Notes under the pieces: generated by a model
Seen by the model: only the letters and a program-made list of their open reading frames with translations
The model's database searches: none
What the model was told of the DNA's origin: nothing
Assembly (NCBI GenBank): GCA_030015575.1
Contig: CM057346.1
Location: 565,074,315 to 565,138,314, forward strand
Direction of reading: 5' to 3'
From: Agapanthus africanus
Lineage: Eukaryota; Streptophyta; Magnoliopsida; Asparagales; Amaryllidaceae
DNA: 64,000 nt
Program-made: the position numbers and the translations under genes
Shown here: in pieces, positions 10,991-22,330 of the stretch
How the letters are laid out: every line of letters begins with the position of its first letter
Position numbering within the stretch: the first letter of the stretch is position 1

Positions 10991-12028
10991 ATGTCTCGCC
11001 CTAATCAAGATAATAAAATGTTTGATTTGACCAAAGCAGCTTATTACACTGGGTTGGGGAACGTCGGTTCAGCTCAAATTTGTGAAAACCATCATAAGTG
11101 TAGGAAAGGGAAAGAGGACTGTAAGGAATCCCAGATGACCCCATTGAAGGAGAAGCATTCTAATATATCTTCTTCAGGTGTATTTGTTATTGAAAACTGT
11201 TTTTCGATCAACCCTACCTCCTGGGTACTAGATACCGGATCAGAATCTCATATATGTAATTTATTACAAGGACTGAGAAAAAGTAGAATGGTTGGACCGG
11301 GTGATATGTCCTTCAGAGTAGGGAACGGAGCACAGGTTGATGCTGCTGCCGTCAGTGAATATCACCTTGTATTACCAAACGGCAATACTATGATTTTGAA
11401 CAATTGTTACTATATACCTTTCATACTTTGTAACATCATATCAACCTCTTTACTTGATAAAGATGGATATAATTTTGTTTTAGATGGAAATATCATGAAC
11501 ATTTACCTTAATCGAGTATTGGTTGCAGAAGGTACACTGTGTAATGGTATCTACGTTCTCAATCAAAACACGATTTTCAATGTACACAACACACGCAAGA
11601 GGAAGAGTTTAGATACGAATGAAACCTACTTGTGGCGTTGTAGACTTGGTTATATCGGTGAGAAAAGACTAAGTAAGTTGTATAAGGATGGATATCTGAA
11701 TCCGTTCGAATTATCATCCTATGAAACTTGTCAGTCTTGTCTCAAAAGAAAGATGACCAAATCCACGTTCACCGGATACGGAGAAAGAGCTACAGATCTC
11801 TTGGGACTCATACAGAGTGATGTATGTAGTCCGATATCTATACATGCGAGGGGAGGGTTCTCATACTTCATTACATTCACTGACTATTTCTCTAGGTTTG
11901 GATTTATGTATCTTTTGAAACACAAATCTGATGCTTTTGAGAAGTTCAAAGAATATAATAACGAAGTAGAGAACCAGACTAGTAAAAGTATCAAGATCTT
12001 TCGATCTGATAGAGGGGGGAATACTTAA
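10991..12028 (+). pseudogene. Copia D polyprotein, protease to integrase core (truncated by stop)
   Basis: The ATG at 10991 matches the degenerate ATT of copy A. Domains in order: a Cys/His remnant (CENHHKCRKGKEDC) that may be what is left of a gag zinc knuckle; aspartic protease (WVLDTGSESHIC); GAG-pre-integrase (LWRCRLGYI...TCQSCLKRKM, with the usual second His changed to Tyr); and integrase with first Asp (IQSDVCSP). It ends in a stop right after the second-Asp motif (RSDRGGNT). A frameshift there separates the rest of the integrase. A functional copy would run on through reverse transcriptase. Confidence 0.88.
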
Positions 12029-12850
12029 GCACGAAATTTCTAGAATACCTAAAAGAGAATGGTATTCTCTCTCAGCTTACTCCTCCATACACATCACAGC
12101 ACAACGGTGTATCGGAGCGGAGGAACCATAACCTTTTGGAAATAGTTCGCTCCATGATAAGTAATGTTGATCTGTCTCTTTCATTCTGGAGATATGCGCT
12201 TCAGACAGCGGCATATCTATTGAATCATGTTCCATCCAAATCAGTGCCTAAAACACTATTCGAACTGTAGAATGGAAAGAGATCATATCATAAAAGATTT
12301 AAGATACGGGGTTGTCCGGCTTACGTTAAAAAGCATAATCCAGACAAATTAGAGGCACGGTCAGTTTTATGTAAATTTGTGGGATATCCAAACAATGGTT
12401 ATGGATATCTATTCTACCACACAGAGGAACAAAAGGTGTTTGTTACTCAGCACGCCGTTTTCTTAGAAATGGAATTTCTTGCAAAAGAAATTAGTGGGAG
12501 CACGGTAGAACTGGAAGAAATTCTGGAACCACAAATTGAAACTGAAGATTTGGTAAAACCTCAGGATTCAATAATCTCGGCCAAACCTCAGCCACTCTAC
12601 AAATCTAGTAGGATTTCTCGTCCGCCCGAGAGATACTACGGTTTTCTTATAAATGGGGATCGAGAGGATCTTGGAAGAAGATGATCCTACTAGTTTTAAC
12701 CAGACATTACCAGTAGGGACTCTGTCAAATGGCTGGATGCTATGCGATCCGAAATAGTGTCAATGTACACCAACAAAGTTTGGACTTTGGATGTTACTCC
12801 TCCTGGGGTAAAACCCGTTGGATGTAAATGGATCTTCAAAAAGAATATAT
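12029..12850 (+). pseudogene. Copia D integrase C-half and start of RT, first copy of a duplication
   Basis: Continues the integrase in shifted frames (ENGILSQLTPPYT, the third catalytic Glu region NGVSERR, then the linker ending in RISRPPERYYGF) and begins the reverse transcriptase (VWTLDVTPPGVKPVGCKWIF). It is then abruptly followed at about 12850 by integrase sequence again. Several stops are present. Confidence 0.82.
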
Positions 12851-13715
12851 TCACTGACGATCTCTCCACATTCGGATATGTGTATCTTTTGAAACACAAA
12901 TCTAAAGCTTTTGATAAATTCAAAGAATATAAGAACGAAGTAGAGAACCAGACTGGCAAAAGTATCAAGATCCTTTGATCTGATCGACAAGGGGAGTAAT
13001 TGAGTAAGGAATTCCGTGATTTTCTAAAAGAGAATGGTATTCTCTCTCAGATTACTCCTCCATACACACCACAACACAATGGTGTATCGGAGCGGAGGAA
13101 CCGACCCTTTTGGACATGGTTCGGTCCATGATGAGTAGTGCTGATCTGCCTCTTTCATTCTGAGGATATGCGCTTCACACAGCGGTATATCTGTTGAATC
13201 ATGTTCCGTCCAAATCAGTGCCTAAAACACCATTCGAAATATGGAATGGAAAGAGACCATATCATAAAAGATTTAAGATATGGGGTTGTCCGGCTTACGT
13301 TAAAAAGCATAATCCAGACAAACTAGAGGCACGGCCAGTTCTATGTAAGTTTGTGGGATATCTAAGGAATGGTAATGGATATATGTTCTACCACACCGAG
13401 GAACGGAATATGTTTGTTGCTCAGCACGCCGTTTTCTTAGAAATGGAATTTCTTGCAAAGGAAATTAGTGGGAGCATGGTAAAACTGGAAGAAATTCTGG
13501 AACAACAAACTGAAACTAAAGATTTGGTGGAACCAGAGGATTCAATGATCCCGGACGAACCCCAGCCACTCCGCAGATCTAGTAGTATCTCTCGTCTGCC
13601 CGAGAGATACTACGGTTTTCTCATAGATGGGGATCGAGATGATTGCATTTTGGAAGAAAATGGTCCTACTAGTTATAAGCAAGCCATTAACAACGGACTC
13701 TATAAAATGGTTTGA
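12851..13715 (+). pseudogene. Copia D integrase C-half and linker, second copy of the duplication
   Basis: Repeats the segment that starts at 11877 (FTDD...YLLKHKS) at an offset of about 974 bp. The longest open part, 13194-13715, covers the end of the integrase and the linker. The two copies differ by many substitutions. Stops at the second-Asp motif and elsewhere make it non-coding. Confidence 0.82.
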
Positions 13716-15230
13716 AGCTATGCAATCCGAAATGGAGTCCATGTACACCAACAAAGTTTGGACTTTGGATGTTGCTCCTCCTGGGGTAAAACCCGTTGGA
13801 TGCAAGTGGATCTTCAAAAAGAAGATTGGTGAAGATGGACAGGTGGAAACCTATAAGGCTAGACTTGTTGCAAAAGGTTTTCGTCAAAGACCAGGAGTGG
13901 ACTATGACGAAACCTTTTCTCCAGTGGCTATGCTGAAATCCATTCGGATCCTACTTGCCATTGCTATCTTCCATGATTACGATATCTGGCAGATGTACGT
14001 AAAAGCGACCTGTCTAAATTGAAGTTTAGAGTGCGTTTATATAGATCAGCCAGAGGGATTCATAGACAGTGGGAGCAGCGGGAAGGTGTGCAAGTTGCTT
14101 AAATTCATTTATGGATTAAAGTAGGCATCGCGGAGCTGGAACATCTGTTTTGATGAGACAGTCAAGGAATTTGGCTTCATCAAAAATGAGGATGAACCAT
14201 GTATCTATAAGAAGATTGTAGGGAGAACTGTTGTATTCCTCGTCCTATATGTGGATGACATTCTCTTGATAGGAAATGGCATTCCTATACTGTAATCAGT
14301 CAAGCTGTTCTTGTCACAAAAGCTCTCCATGAAGGACCTGGATGATGCCTCCTACATTCTAGGGATTAAAATCTACAGAGATAGATCCAAGAGATTATTG
14401 GGACTTTCACAATCTAGGCACACAGAGTCCATACTAAAGAGATTTAGTATGGAAGATTCCAAGCGCGGTAATATACCCGCTTTACACGGAATCACCCTTT
14501 CCAAAAAGATGTCTCCCAAGACTGATGAAGAGGGGGTTCGCATGAGCACTATACCCTACGCTTCGGCAGTAGAATCTATAATATATGTGATGCTATGTAT
14601 CAGACCAGATGTAGCTTACGTGCTTAGCGTGGTGAGCCGGTATCAGTCAAACTCAGATGAGAATCATTGGATAGCTGTGAAGAACATTCTCAAGTACCTG
14701 AGAAGGATTAAAGAGATGTTCTTGGTTTACGGTAATGGAGACCTCCAGGTCGAGTTTTTTACCGACTCTAGCTTCCAAAATGACAAAAATGACAGCAAGT
14801 CTGTCTCTAGTTTTGTGTTTACCCTCAATAGAGGGGCGTTGTGTTAAAAGAGCTCCAAACAGGGTACCGTCGCAGACTCGACGATGGAGGCTGAATGCAT
14901 TGCTGCCAACGATGCCACAAAAGAAATGATCTGGATGAAGAAGTTCATTACTGAACTTGAAGTGGTTCCCTCCATTGTTAATCCAATACAATATATTGTG
15001 ATAATAATGGGGTTATGGTTTTAGCAAAGGAACCACAGTCTCATCAAAAATCCAAACACATCTTAAGGCGGTATCACCTGATCAGGGATATCGTAGATCG
15101 CCGGGAGATAGTAGATCGTCGGGAGATCGAGATCCGGAGAGTAGATACGAAAGACAAAACGGTGGATCCATTTACCAAGGCCCTCCCTCAAGCGCAATTC
15201 GAGCTTTTTGAGATGTTGGGTATACGATAC
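13716..15230 (+). pseudogene. Copia D reverse transcriptase and RNase H (decayed)
   Basis: RT motifs are visible in pieces: GCKWIFKKK, YKARLVAKGF, the catalytic box LYVDDILLIGN near 14250, and YILGIKIYRD. RNase H follows (FFTDSSF, TMEAECIA, DPFTKALPQAQFE). In-frame stops occur near 14022, 14122, 14296 and 14847, and the first catalytic Asp region is altered (YVKATCLN in place of the usual DVKTAFLNG). The sequence stops at LGIRY (15230), where Gypsy E is inserted, and resumes at 27870. Confidence 0.85.
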
Positions 15231-16016
15231 CGTTGGGGTCAAAAATTACACCCCGGTTGACCAAGTCAAAATCAAAGTCAACCCCAAACTAAGTAGACCC
15301 AAGCCCAGGTCAAGACCGAGTATTGAAGGGACCGGCCTCATGACAAAAAGAATGAAACCATAAATTGGTTTAATGTAATTCTATTTTTAGAAATAAATGT
15401 AAGTAAAATGGGCAAAAAGCTAAAATTTTGTAAACCCCATGACTTATGTGCAAAAAGAGATAAGCACATAAAATATGGGGTGGCACAAGTGTCATTTGGC
15501 AAAGCTTAAGGGGCTATATGTAAAGTGTGTAGTAGGGTTAGAATGCTTCTCACCCCGCTAGCGCCCGCACGCCACTCACGTGTCCTTAGAACACTTTTCA
15601 CCCTTCTTTTTCTCTCATGATCCACACTCAAAACACGTCCCCCGTTAGAAAAAATTTCTAACGGGGTGCTGCTCCGCACCCCGCAAGGGGGCTGCTAGCC
15701 CTCTTGACTCCCAGCCTACTATCCGGATAGCGGGACCCCCGTAAACTTTGCGAGATCCCCGATATATCCAAAACTCCTCAAAACAAAACACACGCACACT
15801 GCACATTGAGTTCGTATGACCGGTTTGACCCGTCAATCGGAGGTTCTCTCACTCCAAAAGCGAGGGGTAATTAACGACAGCTTTGTCCGCGGCTGCCGGA
15901 GATTCGGATCCCCACAATCAATAAACCCAGCCTACCCTAGACAGGCGGAATCTGTAGTACGGCTGCCAAGTGGCACGTATTTCCCATCTCAATAGGGTGA
16001 CGAAAAACACCCAGCA
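15231..16016 (+). repeat. 5' LTR of Gypsy E (786 bp, internally deleted)
   Basis: Starts CGTTGGGGTC (TG mutated to CG) and ends ACACCCAGCA. Relative to the 3' LTR it lacks roughly 700 bp between TGTAAAGTG (about 15523) and the CCTTAGAACAC block (about 15582). The missing part includes the TATA-like box and most of the GC-rich minisatellite. Confidence 0.88.
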
Positions 16017-16988
16017 GATTCTGGCACGTCCGGTAGGACCATTTCTCTCCTCCCATATTTCAAGTTAAACGTTCATGCGAACTCAATCAACATATATATC
16101 GATTGCCTGTACTGAAGTCATTTTTTGTGTGTGTATGGGTTAACAACTTCAGTCGCAATCTCGAACTCAGTAATCATATCTCCAAGAAGAGCTTCGTTTT
16201 TTACGCCACTCCGATTCCCAACGTGGTCAAGATCAATTCCCTCGTGGTTCTCCCTGCAAGTCTCAGCCAGCAATGGGAGGAACCATCCCGTCAATTTGGT
16301 TCCGTCGTTATCTACCCTGCCAGAAGCGCTCATCTGGCGGAGGCCCCGGCAAACCAAGCAGCCAAACCGACCTCAAGGGGCAGGAGGCCGAACGTTGTGG
16401 TCGCCAAAGCATCCCACCCCAGATGCAAATCCGCATTCGAACGGCTCTCCACTGTTCCGACTGGGGGCAAGGCCATCAACACCAATGGAACCACAAAGCA
16501 TCTCCAGCAAGCTCAGACGGTGCCCTTGACAATGGCGCAAGCGGGCGTATTTTCTCGACTCTCTGTCAATCGGTCTACAATGTCTTCCCGAAGGCCGAAG
16601 CTTGCCAAGTGCTCAAAACGGAAAAATTGAGGCAGAAGCGACTCAGATATCGAGCCAACAAGAGAGCCAGGACTCTGACCAAGTGGAATCTTATGAGGTT
16701 CCAAGAGCAAGATTACCCCGCGACGATGACTGAGTTGGCCGTAAAAGTCAGCAATTCCTTCGAACCTCTTAAGTGGGTTCAGAAAAATGCCATAACCGTC
16801 AGAATTAGGAAGACAACAGTCCGAACGATACTACAAAGAGACGTGTCCCAGCCCCAACAGAGAAAGCATGACACCGTCTCTTCAGAGTCTATCAAACACT
16901 CTGTGCCGCGCGAAAGCAGCGGGGCAAATCCAAAAAATAAGCTCCAGCACCACTCAAGAATCTGGTCAAGCCAGTCGTCTTCAATCTA
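16017..16988 (+). other. PBS region and leader of Gypsy E
   Basis: TCTGGCACGTCCGGTAGGAC begins 4 bp after the LTR and sits where a PBS is expected; I cannot assign the tRNA. Overlapping open frames (16103-16630 and 16273-17166) cross this region without recognisable domains. Either could be the frameshifted N-terminus of gag or chance; I do not call them genes. Confidence 0.5.
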
Positions 16989-18703
16989 TTGCCCATTACC
17001 AAAACAAAAGAGTCACGACAGCGGTCTACGAAATCAGCTGCCAATAATGAAAGGACGGCCATATATGTTATCCACACGGTCTATATGGCGAGCACACGTC
17101 CCAGCGACAACCTTTGCAGCAAAAGTAAAGATGGGGCCACCACATCCCAAGCCCAATCTGGCTTGAATGTAGTTGCCGCTTCCCAAGATCGGCCGTCTCT
17201 ACTGGATAATGAAAACCCTCTCGATGAGGCCGATAGGCATAAAGACCCCTCAGTCCATGTGGAGTCAAGCTCGGACAGCGAGAAAGAGCCGACTTTCCGC
17301 CCCATGGTCGCAGAGCAAGAGCTGCTTCAAGAGCTTCGAAAACAGCTCAGGAGCAAAGATAAAGAGATGGCCAAGCTTTATTCAAAAATTGATGACCTAA
17401 CGAATGTTGTGATGCAGCCCATGGCTCAAATTGCCCGGGCACCTCCCAATCAAGCACGAGTCTCTACTCATGAGCCGGGTGATGACAACCCGAAGCAACC
17501 GATACCTGTCCCCTTGTGTCCAAGATTGGGCGAGCCGCACGAAAGCCGGCCACATTCCGCTTCTGGGGACGCCTTGGCCCCAGATAGCACCATCCCGCTA
17601 ACACAAGATTGGATAATGAATTTGGTCACCAGCAAAGTCAAAACATTGGTGGCTGAAGCCGAGGCCCAAAAGGACATTAGCAGTAGTGGGCAGCCATATC
17701 CCGCACAGTACGACCTGATCGAGTTCCCCAGCGGCTACATCATTCCTAAGTTCGGAAGATTTGACGGGACAGGAAACACAAATCAACATGTCGCCCACTT
17801 TAAAGCGTCTTGCGGAAATACAGGGGGCAATGATGCGCTCTTTCTTCGTCAGTTTATCGACAGCCTGACTGGTATCGCTTTCGACTGGTACGTAAGCATA
17901 CCAGACGGTTATGTCACTACTTTCACCCAAATGGAGTCTGTTTCGGCAAAAAAATCATGAGTGTTAGTGACAAAATCTCCATCGCTGACCTCGTGAGAAC
18001 CAAGCCGCGGAAAAACGAAAGCAACACGGACTTTATTGCCCGATGGCGCAACCTCACTGTCAAGTGCGAACCGCCGCTAGAGCAGGGCCAGTCCGTCAGC
18101 CTCCTCATTGGGAACCTCAGTAATTGGATGGTCCCATTCTTGTGTACAGCAGGCTTCAAGACGTTTCAAGAGCTGACCAAGAAAGTCCAAATGCTGGAAC
18201 GCTCAAAGCAAGAGTCTACCCCGAACTCTCAGAGAGATAAGACTTGGAAGAGCGAGAGGGACGACAACCGTAGAAGCGGGAATTCCAGCAATATTAATGT
18301 CTTCAATGCGTTCGACAATGAAGACAGGCGAAAGACAGGCGAATCCAAAACCAACCGGTCTCGAAAGCCAGTGCTGGGAGGAGAAGGGCCTTCCCTAGAG
18401 GAGAAAAAGAACAAGGTTTACTCTTTCAGAATGGACAAAGTCCGCAAGATATTCAAAGATGCCTTGAACAACGGTCTACAATTGCCAGAGTCGAAAAGAC
18501 CTCACGAAGCAAAAATGACCGACAATCCTCTATATTGCCCGTACCACCGAGTAGTGAGCCATGCGATCGAGTATTGCTATATTTTCAAAGACTGGGTCGA
18601 GAAGCAGTATAAGACTGGAGAGATCGAGTTGTCCAAAAGTGTGTTGGTGAACAATCAAGCTGCAACCACCAACTTTATACAGACACAAGCTGAAACCTTC
18701 TGA
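16989..18703 (+). pseudogene. Gypsy E gag (frameshifted)
   Basis: Two overlapping frames make up the gag gene. In 16989-17960 an ATG at about 17083 (MASTRPSDN) precedes a charged coiled-coil-like stretch (ELLQELRKQLRSKDKEMAK) and the beginning of the retrotransposon gag domain (PKFGRFDGTGN, FLRQFIDSLTGIAFDWYV). The rest of the domain is in 17957-18703 (ADLVRTKPRKNES, FIARWRNLTVKCE). The shift occurs at an A-run (GCAAAAAAATCATG, about 17945-17960) and looks like an indel; programmed frameshifting is possible but unproven. The frame ends in a stop at 18701-18703, after which recognisable protein continues. Confidence 0.82.
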
Positions 18704-19113
18704 GAGCAGACAGCTGAACTCGCTACCCTGAGAAATGAAACTGACTCGCCGCAGCCTCCATGGAGCATGCACATGTCTAAAAAGACGAAGAAGATGTTAA
18801 AATTGCTTCAGAAAGAGCCCAGAACTGAATGGGAAGGGCAAAAGAAGCCTACCGTTCCAGCTGCCAATTCGGCTCAATCAGGCCCAAAATCCAAAAAGCT
18901 CAAAAAGAAGAAAAGTGCGTCTTGACATGAAAAAGAGTCTGCGGGAAGATAGACCATTCAAAAGTACATCGATTCTCTCGAAGACTATGAACAAAAGGAA
19001 ATAATTCTGATTCAATTGAAAGAGTGCTTCCCCGTAGAAGCGGCTGAGATTCTGGAGGAGCTAGAAGAAGACTCTAATGACGAGATCCCTATAGTGACCT
19101 GCTACGTCGTCTA
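18704..19113 (+). pseudogene. Gypsy E gag-protease linker, part 1
   Basis: After the gag stop the same frame continues with lysine-rich (KSKKLKKKK) and acidic (EILEELEEDSNDEIP) sequence and further stops, up to IVTCYVVY at 19113. There it is interrupted by the Cassandra-like insert and resumes at 19516 with LGSDSEEEQCF. Removing the insert and one TSD restores a continuous reading frame across the junction. Confidence 0.7.
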
Positions 19114-19510
19114 TGTCACGACCCACCCCTAAACACAGATGGTATTGTCCGCTTTGGCCGAAACCGCACGGTTTTGTCCCTTTGAATGAACCGGACTCAA
19201 GAAATGGGCTACTTCCCAGTAGGTCACCCATCCCATAATTTCCCTGGCTCAAGCACGCTTAACTACGGAGTTTTTCAAACTCCGGAGTTCTGATTCATCC
19301 AAAAGGCGCCTCTGTGTTATAGAAGTAGTATCATTCCATTTATAGTTCTGATCGTGCTCTTTTTCGGAATGGAATTCGATACTCCCCATTGTTCTACAGT
19401 GGGTCCCCGTGTGTATCTGTAACGGTTACATCCCCACCTCGATACCGGATAACATCTCACTTCTCATGGGGTAGGTGGTATTCATCCCCAAATCCACCTG
19501 GGGTATTACA
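19114..19510 (-). mobile_element. Cassandra-like solo LTR carrying 5S rRNA-like sequence
   Basis: A 397-bp insert with TG...CA ends (minus strand: TGTAATACCCC...TCGTGACA), flanked by a perfect 5-bp TSD GTCTA (19109-19113, 19511-19515). On the minus strand it contains GTTAAGCGTGCTTG (about 19250-19263) followed by GATGGGTGACCTACTGGGAAG (about 19211-19231), matching the internal promoter region (A box and C box) of plant 5S rRNA genes. Cassandra TRIM elements are known for 5S-derived LTR sequence of this kind. No internal domain or second LTR is present, so this is a solo LTR. Confidence 0.88.
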
Positions 19511-19515
19511 GTCTA

Positions 19516-19960
19516 CCTTGGTAGCGACTCTGAGGAAGAGCAATGTTTTCTCGAAGAGAATAAGGAGCTCACCACAAAGGCCAACCAAATCCAGCTCAGA
19601 AGCGGCAGGGCTTTACTGCCAAATCAAGGCAACGCCCCAAAAGAAAAGGAAAAACAAGTCGCTAATGAAGAAGATAGCGGAGAGCCGGCTCATGAAAATT
19701 CGAGTCCTTCCTCGATGGACTATATTGTCTTGGCTCATCTCCGAAAGCTTCCGTCTCTCCTGAGCATATACGATGCCTTGGTGCTATCCAAGGAGCTTAG
19801 AAATGTTCTCATTCATGCTCTACAAAACCCCGAGCGGTATCAGGCTCGCTTTGCGGAAATTAATATGAAAGAAACCCAGTACACTCTGTATACAGCCGCG
19901 GTCACATTTAAAGATGAAGACCTGTTATTAGGAACAGCTGAGCACAACCGACCGCTCTAA
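19516..19960 (+). pseudogene. Gypsy E gag-protease linker, part 2
   Basis: An open frame of about 148 codons directly after the Cassandra insert (LGSDSEEEQCF, IQLRSGRALLP, ALQNPERYQARFAEINM, TYTAAVTF-like YTLYTAAVTFKDEDLL). It ends in TAA at 19958-19960 and continues in the same frame into the protease, so the stop is a nonsense change. Such sequences precede the protease in Tat elements; no catalytic motif is seen. Confidence 0.65.
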
Positions 19961-20386
19961 GTGACAGGGTACAGCGACGGAGACCGGATTAATCGTATAT
20001 TAATTGATCCAGGGTCCTCAGTGAACATCATGAATTTGCGGACTCTGAAGAGTTTGTCAATGGACGTTCGACACCTGTCAAAGGAAAGGATTGTCATTCA
20101 AGATTTCAATCAAAATTGCCAGCAAGTTCTGGGATACATAGCTCTGCCAATCAGGTTTGGGGACCTGCAAACCGAGGCAAAGATATATGTGATCGACGCA
20201 GACACGTCTTATAAGATTCTTCAGGGACGGCCGTGGCTCCACGATTACGGCATCGTTCCATCAACTCTCCATCAATGCATGAAGTATGCTAAAAATGGCG
20301 AAGAAAAACGCATTGACGGAGACATCCAGCCGTTCGATGTATATGAAATCCGATGTGAAGACTCTCGGTACTTTGTGAACCCCTAA
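19961..20386 (+). pseudogene. Gypsy E aspartic protease
   Basis: Retropepsin-like domain with the flap-containing core and motif LIDPGSSVNIM. The family norm is D-T/S/G-G-S-S, so Pro after the Asp is unusual and may impair activity. A C-terminal ILQGRPWLHDYG matches the LGRPWLH box that closes Gypsy proteases. The frame is open for 141 codons but is bounded by stops on both sides that break the polyprotein. Confidence 0.82.
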
Positions 20387-20443
20387 AATGCTAAACCACA
20401 ACTGACCAAGGACAGAACGGCTCCGAGACTCAAAAGTAAATCT

Positions 20444-20680
20444 GTGCCGGCTGTCACTTTCAAAAGAAGAAACCCTCAAGTGCGTCCGCGTTTCAGTAGT
20501 GATACTGATGAGTCCGACGCTGGAAGTCCGTCCTTCCGTAAAACCCGCCCTCATTTTGGTAGAGATACGGACGAATCTGATATTGAAGGCCCATCCGACA
20601 GCAAAATTCGCTCTCGTTTAGGCGGCGACACTGAAGAGTCGGAGGAAGAGGACCCTCCTTACAACAGCTATGCAGATTAG
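20444..20680 (+). other. Acidic 21-residue repeat between protease and RT
   Basis: Three near-copies of a 21-residue unit centred on RPRFSSDTDESD, RPHFGRDTDESD and RSRLGGDTEESE, followed by EEEDPPYNSY. This low-complexity acidic stretch lies between protease and RT. Function unknown; it is probably a linker expanded by slippage. Confidence 0.6.
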
Positions 20681-20686
20681 GCCCCC

Positions 20687-21368
20687 ATGAAAAGAGAAGG
20701 TAAGAGAAACCTTCGAGGTTTCAGAAGGGTCCCTAGCTATCACAAGGGTGCCAAAGCAGATGTGCAAGGAGCTAGATGCATTGTCAGTCTCCACCGTGGA
20801 CCAGCTAAAAACCTTCTACATTCCCGGAAGGAAAAGTGGACAGAAGGGCATCCTGTTTTAATGGTCAAATCCTATCGTGCACCCGGACGATTTATCCGTG
20901 ACATGCCTTCCATAAGAGAGAGGCATAAGGGCCGTCCTCAATCCCAGATATTATGCGCCCGAGACGCGGGAATACTTTAAAAAGTGCGGGTGTCGGTTAT
21001 ATCAAACGAACTCCGAAGCGAGGTTTTATGAAGGGTTATGGCATCTGCCTCAGGTCCGAGCACTCATCGATGGACGAATCCCAGATAGACGGGCCATAGG
21101 TTTCATTCAACCTGATACCAAAGCATGCTACATGATCTATGTTGGTGAAGCCGGCGAGAGGTCAAATGAGGACGACGAGCTAGCCGAGCCAGAAGAAGCC
21201 CCTCGAGAGCTCGAAGATGGCGGACAAGCAACCTTCGACGAGCTAACCGAGATTGATTTGGGAACGTCCGATAATCCAAGGCCGACCTACATCAGCTCGC
21301 TCTTGTTAGAGGAAATGAAAGAGCGGATAATCGCCATGCTGCATGAGTTCGCCGACTGCTTCGCGTGA
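20687..21368 (+). pseudogene. Gypsy E protease-RT linker
   Basis: Broken frames (20687-20980, 21132-21368) include ARYYAPETREYFKKCG-like sequence in shifted frames and an acidic end (SNEDDELAEPEEAPREL...EMKERIIAMLHEFADCFA) that normally leads into the RT motif WxYxxMPGLxxxxVxHxL, present here from 21369 (TYKKMPGLSPEVVMHKL) after a TGA stop. Confidence 0.6.
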
Positions 21369-22330
21369 ACGTACAAAAAAATGCCTGGCCTTTCCCCTGA
21401 AGTGGTCATGCACAAGCTGGCTATATCCCCCGATGCTAATCCGGTCAAACAAGCTCCTTGAAGAATGAGAAGGGAGCTGGAAGAAAAGGTCATCGAGGAA
21501 ACCAAGAAATTCATCGATGCCGGTTTCATCAGAGAAGAGAAATATGCGGACTGGATCGCATGCATCGTCCCAGTGAAAAAGAAGAATGGACAGATACGAG
21601 TTTGCGTCGATTTCAGGGATCTCAACAAGGCATAAAGATGGCTTTCCGCTACCGGTCATGGAAATGATAGTCGACGATACCTCAAATTACGAGTTGTTCA
21701 CCTTCATGGATGGTTCGTCTGGGTACAATCAGATAAAAATGTCGCCTGGGGATGAGAAGCATATAGCATTTCGAACCCCGATCGGCATATACTGTTACAA
21801 AGTGATGTTGTTCGGACTGAAGAACGCGGGTGCTACATATCAAAGGGCAATGACCAATATCTTTGATAACCTAATCTATAAAGTCGTCGAATGTTATGTT
21901 GATGATTTGTTCGTCAAGACAAAAACCAAGGCCGATCACATCCAAGATCTCAGGACCGTTTTCACCAGACTGAGAGAATACGATCTAAAGATGAATCCTC
22001 TGAAGTGCGCTTTTGGCGTGTCATCGGGAAAATTCCTGGGCTTCATAGTCTGACATCGGGGGATCGAAGTTGACCCATAAAAAATAAAGGCCATCATGGA
22101 GATGCCTCCTCCAAAAAATCTGACGCAGCTAAGATCTTTTCAAGGCAAGCTCGCTTATATACGAAGGTTTATCTCAAATTTATCGGGAGAGATGTATTCC
22201 CTTCTCAAAGCTCATGAAGAAAAGAGCTCCTTTTGTCTGAGATGCCGAATATCAAGAAGCGTTCGAAAGCATCAAACGGTACCTGTCGCTCCCTCCAGTG
22301 CTTGCTGCTCGCATTCCAAATAAATCGCCG
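21369..22330 (+). pseudogene. Gypsy E reverse transcriptase
   Basis: The RT is recognisable in two frames: MPGLSPEVVMHKL, FIDAGFIREEKYADW, then RVCVDFRDLNKA (first catalytic region, about 21600), GYNQIKMSPGDEKHIAFRTP, LFGLKNAGATYQRAM, the catalytic box CYVDDLFVKTK (about 21893-21925) and MNPLKCAFGVSSGKFLGF. Stops at about 21462, 21633, 22053 and 22080 and a frame change near 21630 inactivate it. The following thumb/connection (LRSFQGKLAYIRRFISN) is at 22120-22180. Confidence 0.86.

Larger units (their letters stand above)
11877..13824 (+). repeat. Internal tandem duplication, 2 x about 974 bp
   Basis: TCACTGAC at 11877 recurs at 12851, and GATCTTCAAA at 12831 recurs at 13809. Copy 1 joins copy 2 within the RT codons for CKWIFKK. 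Sequence between matches throughout, including the linker codons for AKEISGS. The resulting order is INT-RT start-INT-RT, unlike any functional Copia. Confidence 0.9.

Noticed and set aside
16273..17166. 297-codon ORF before gag
   Set aside because: Overlaps the true gag frame, has no recognisable domain and reads out of frame with gag; kept only as part of the leader description.
17940..17965. Programmed ribosomal frameshift in gag
   Set aside because: The A-run could slip, but the element has many other disabling mutations and the shift falls in the middle of the gag domain, so a simple indel is more likely.
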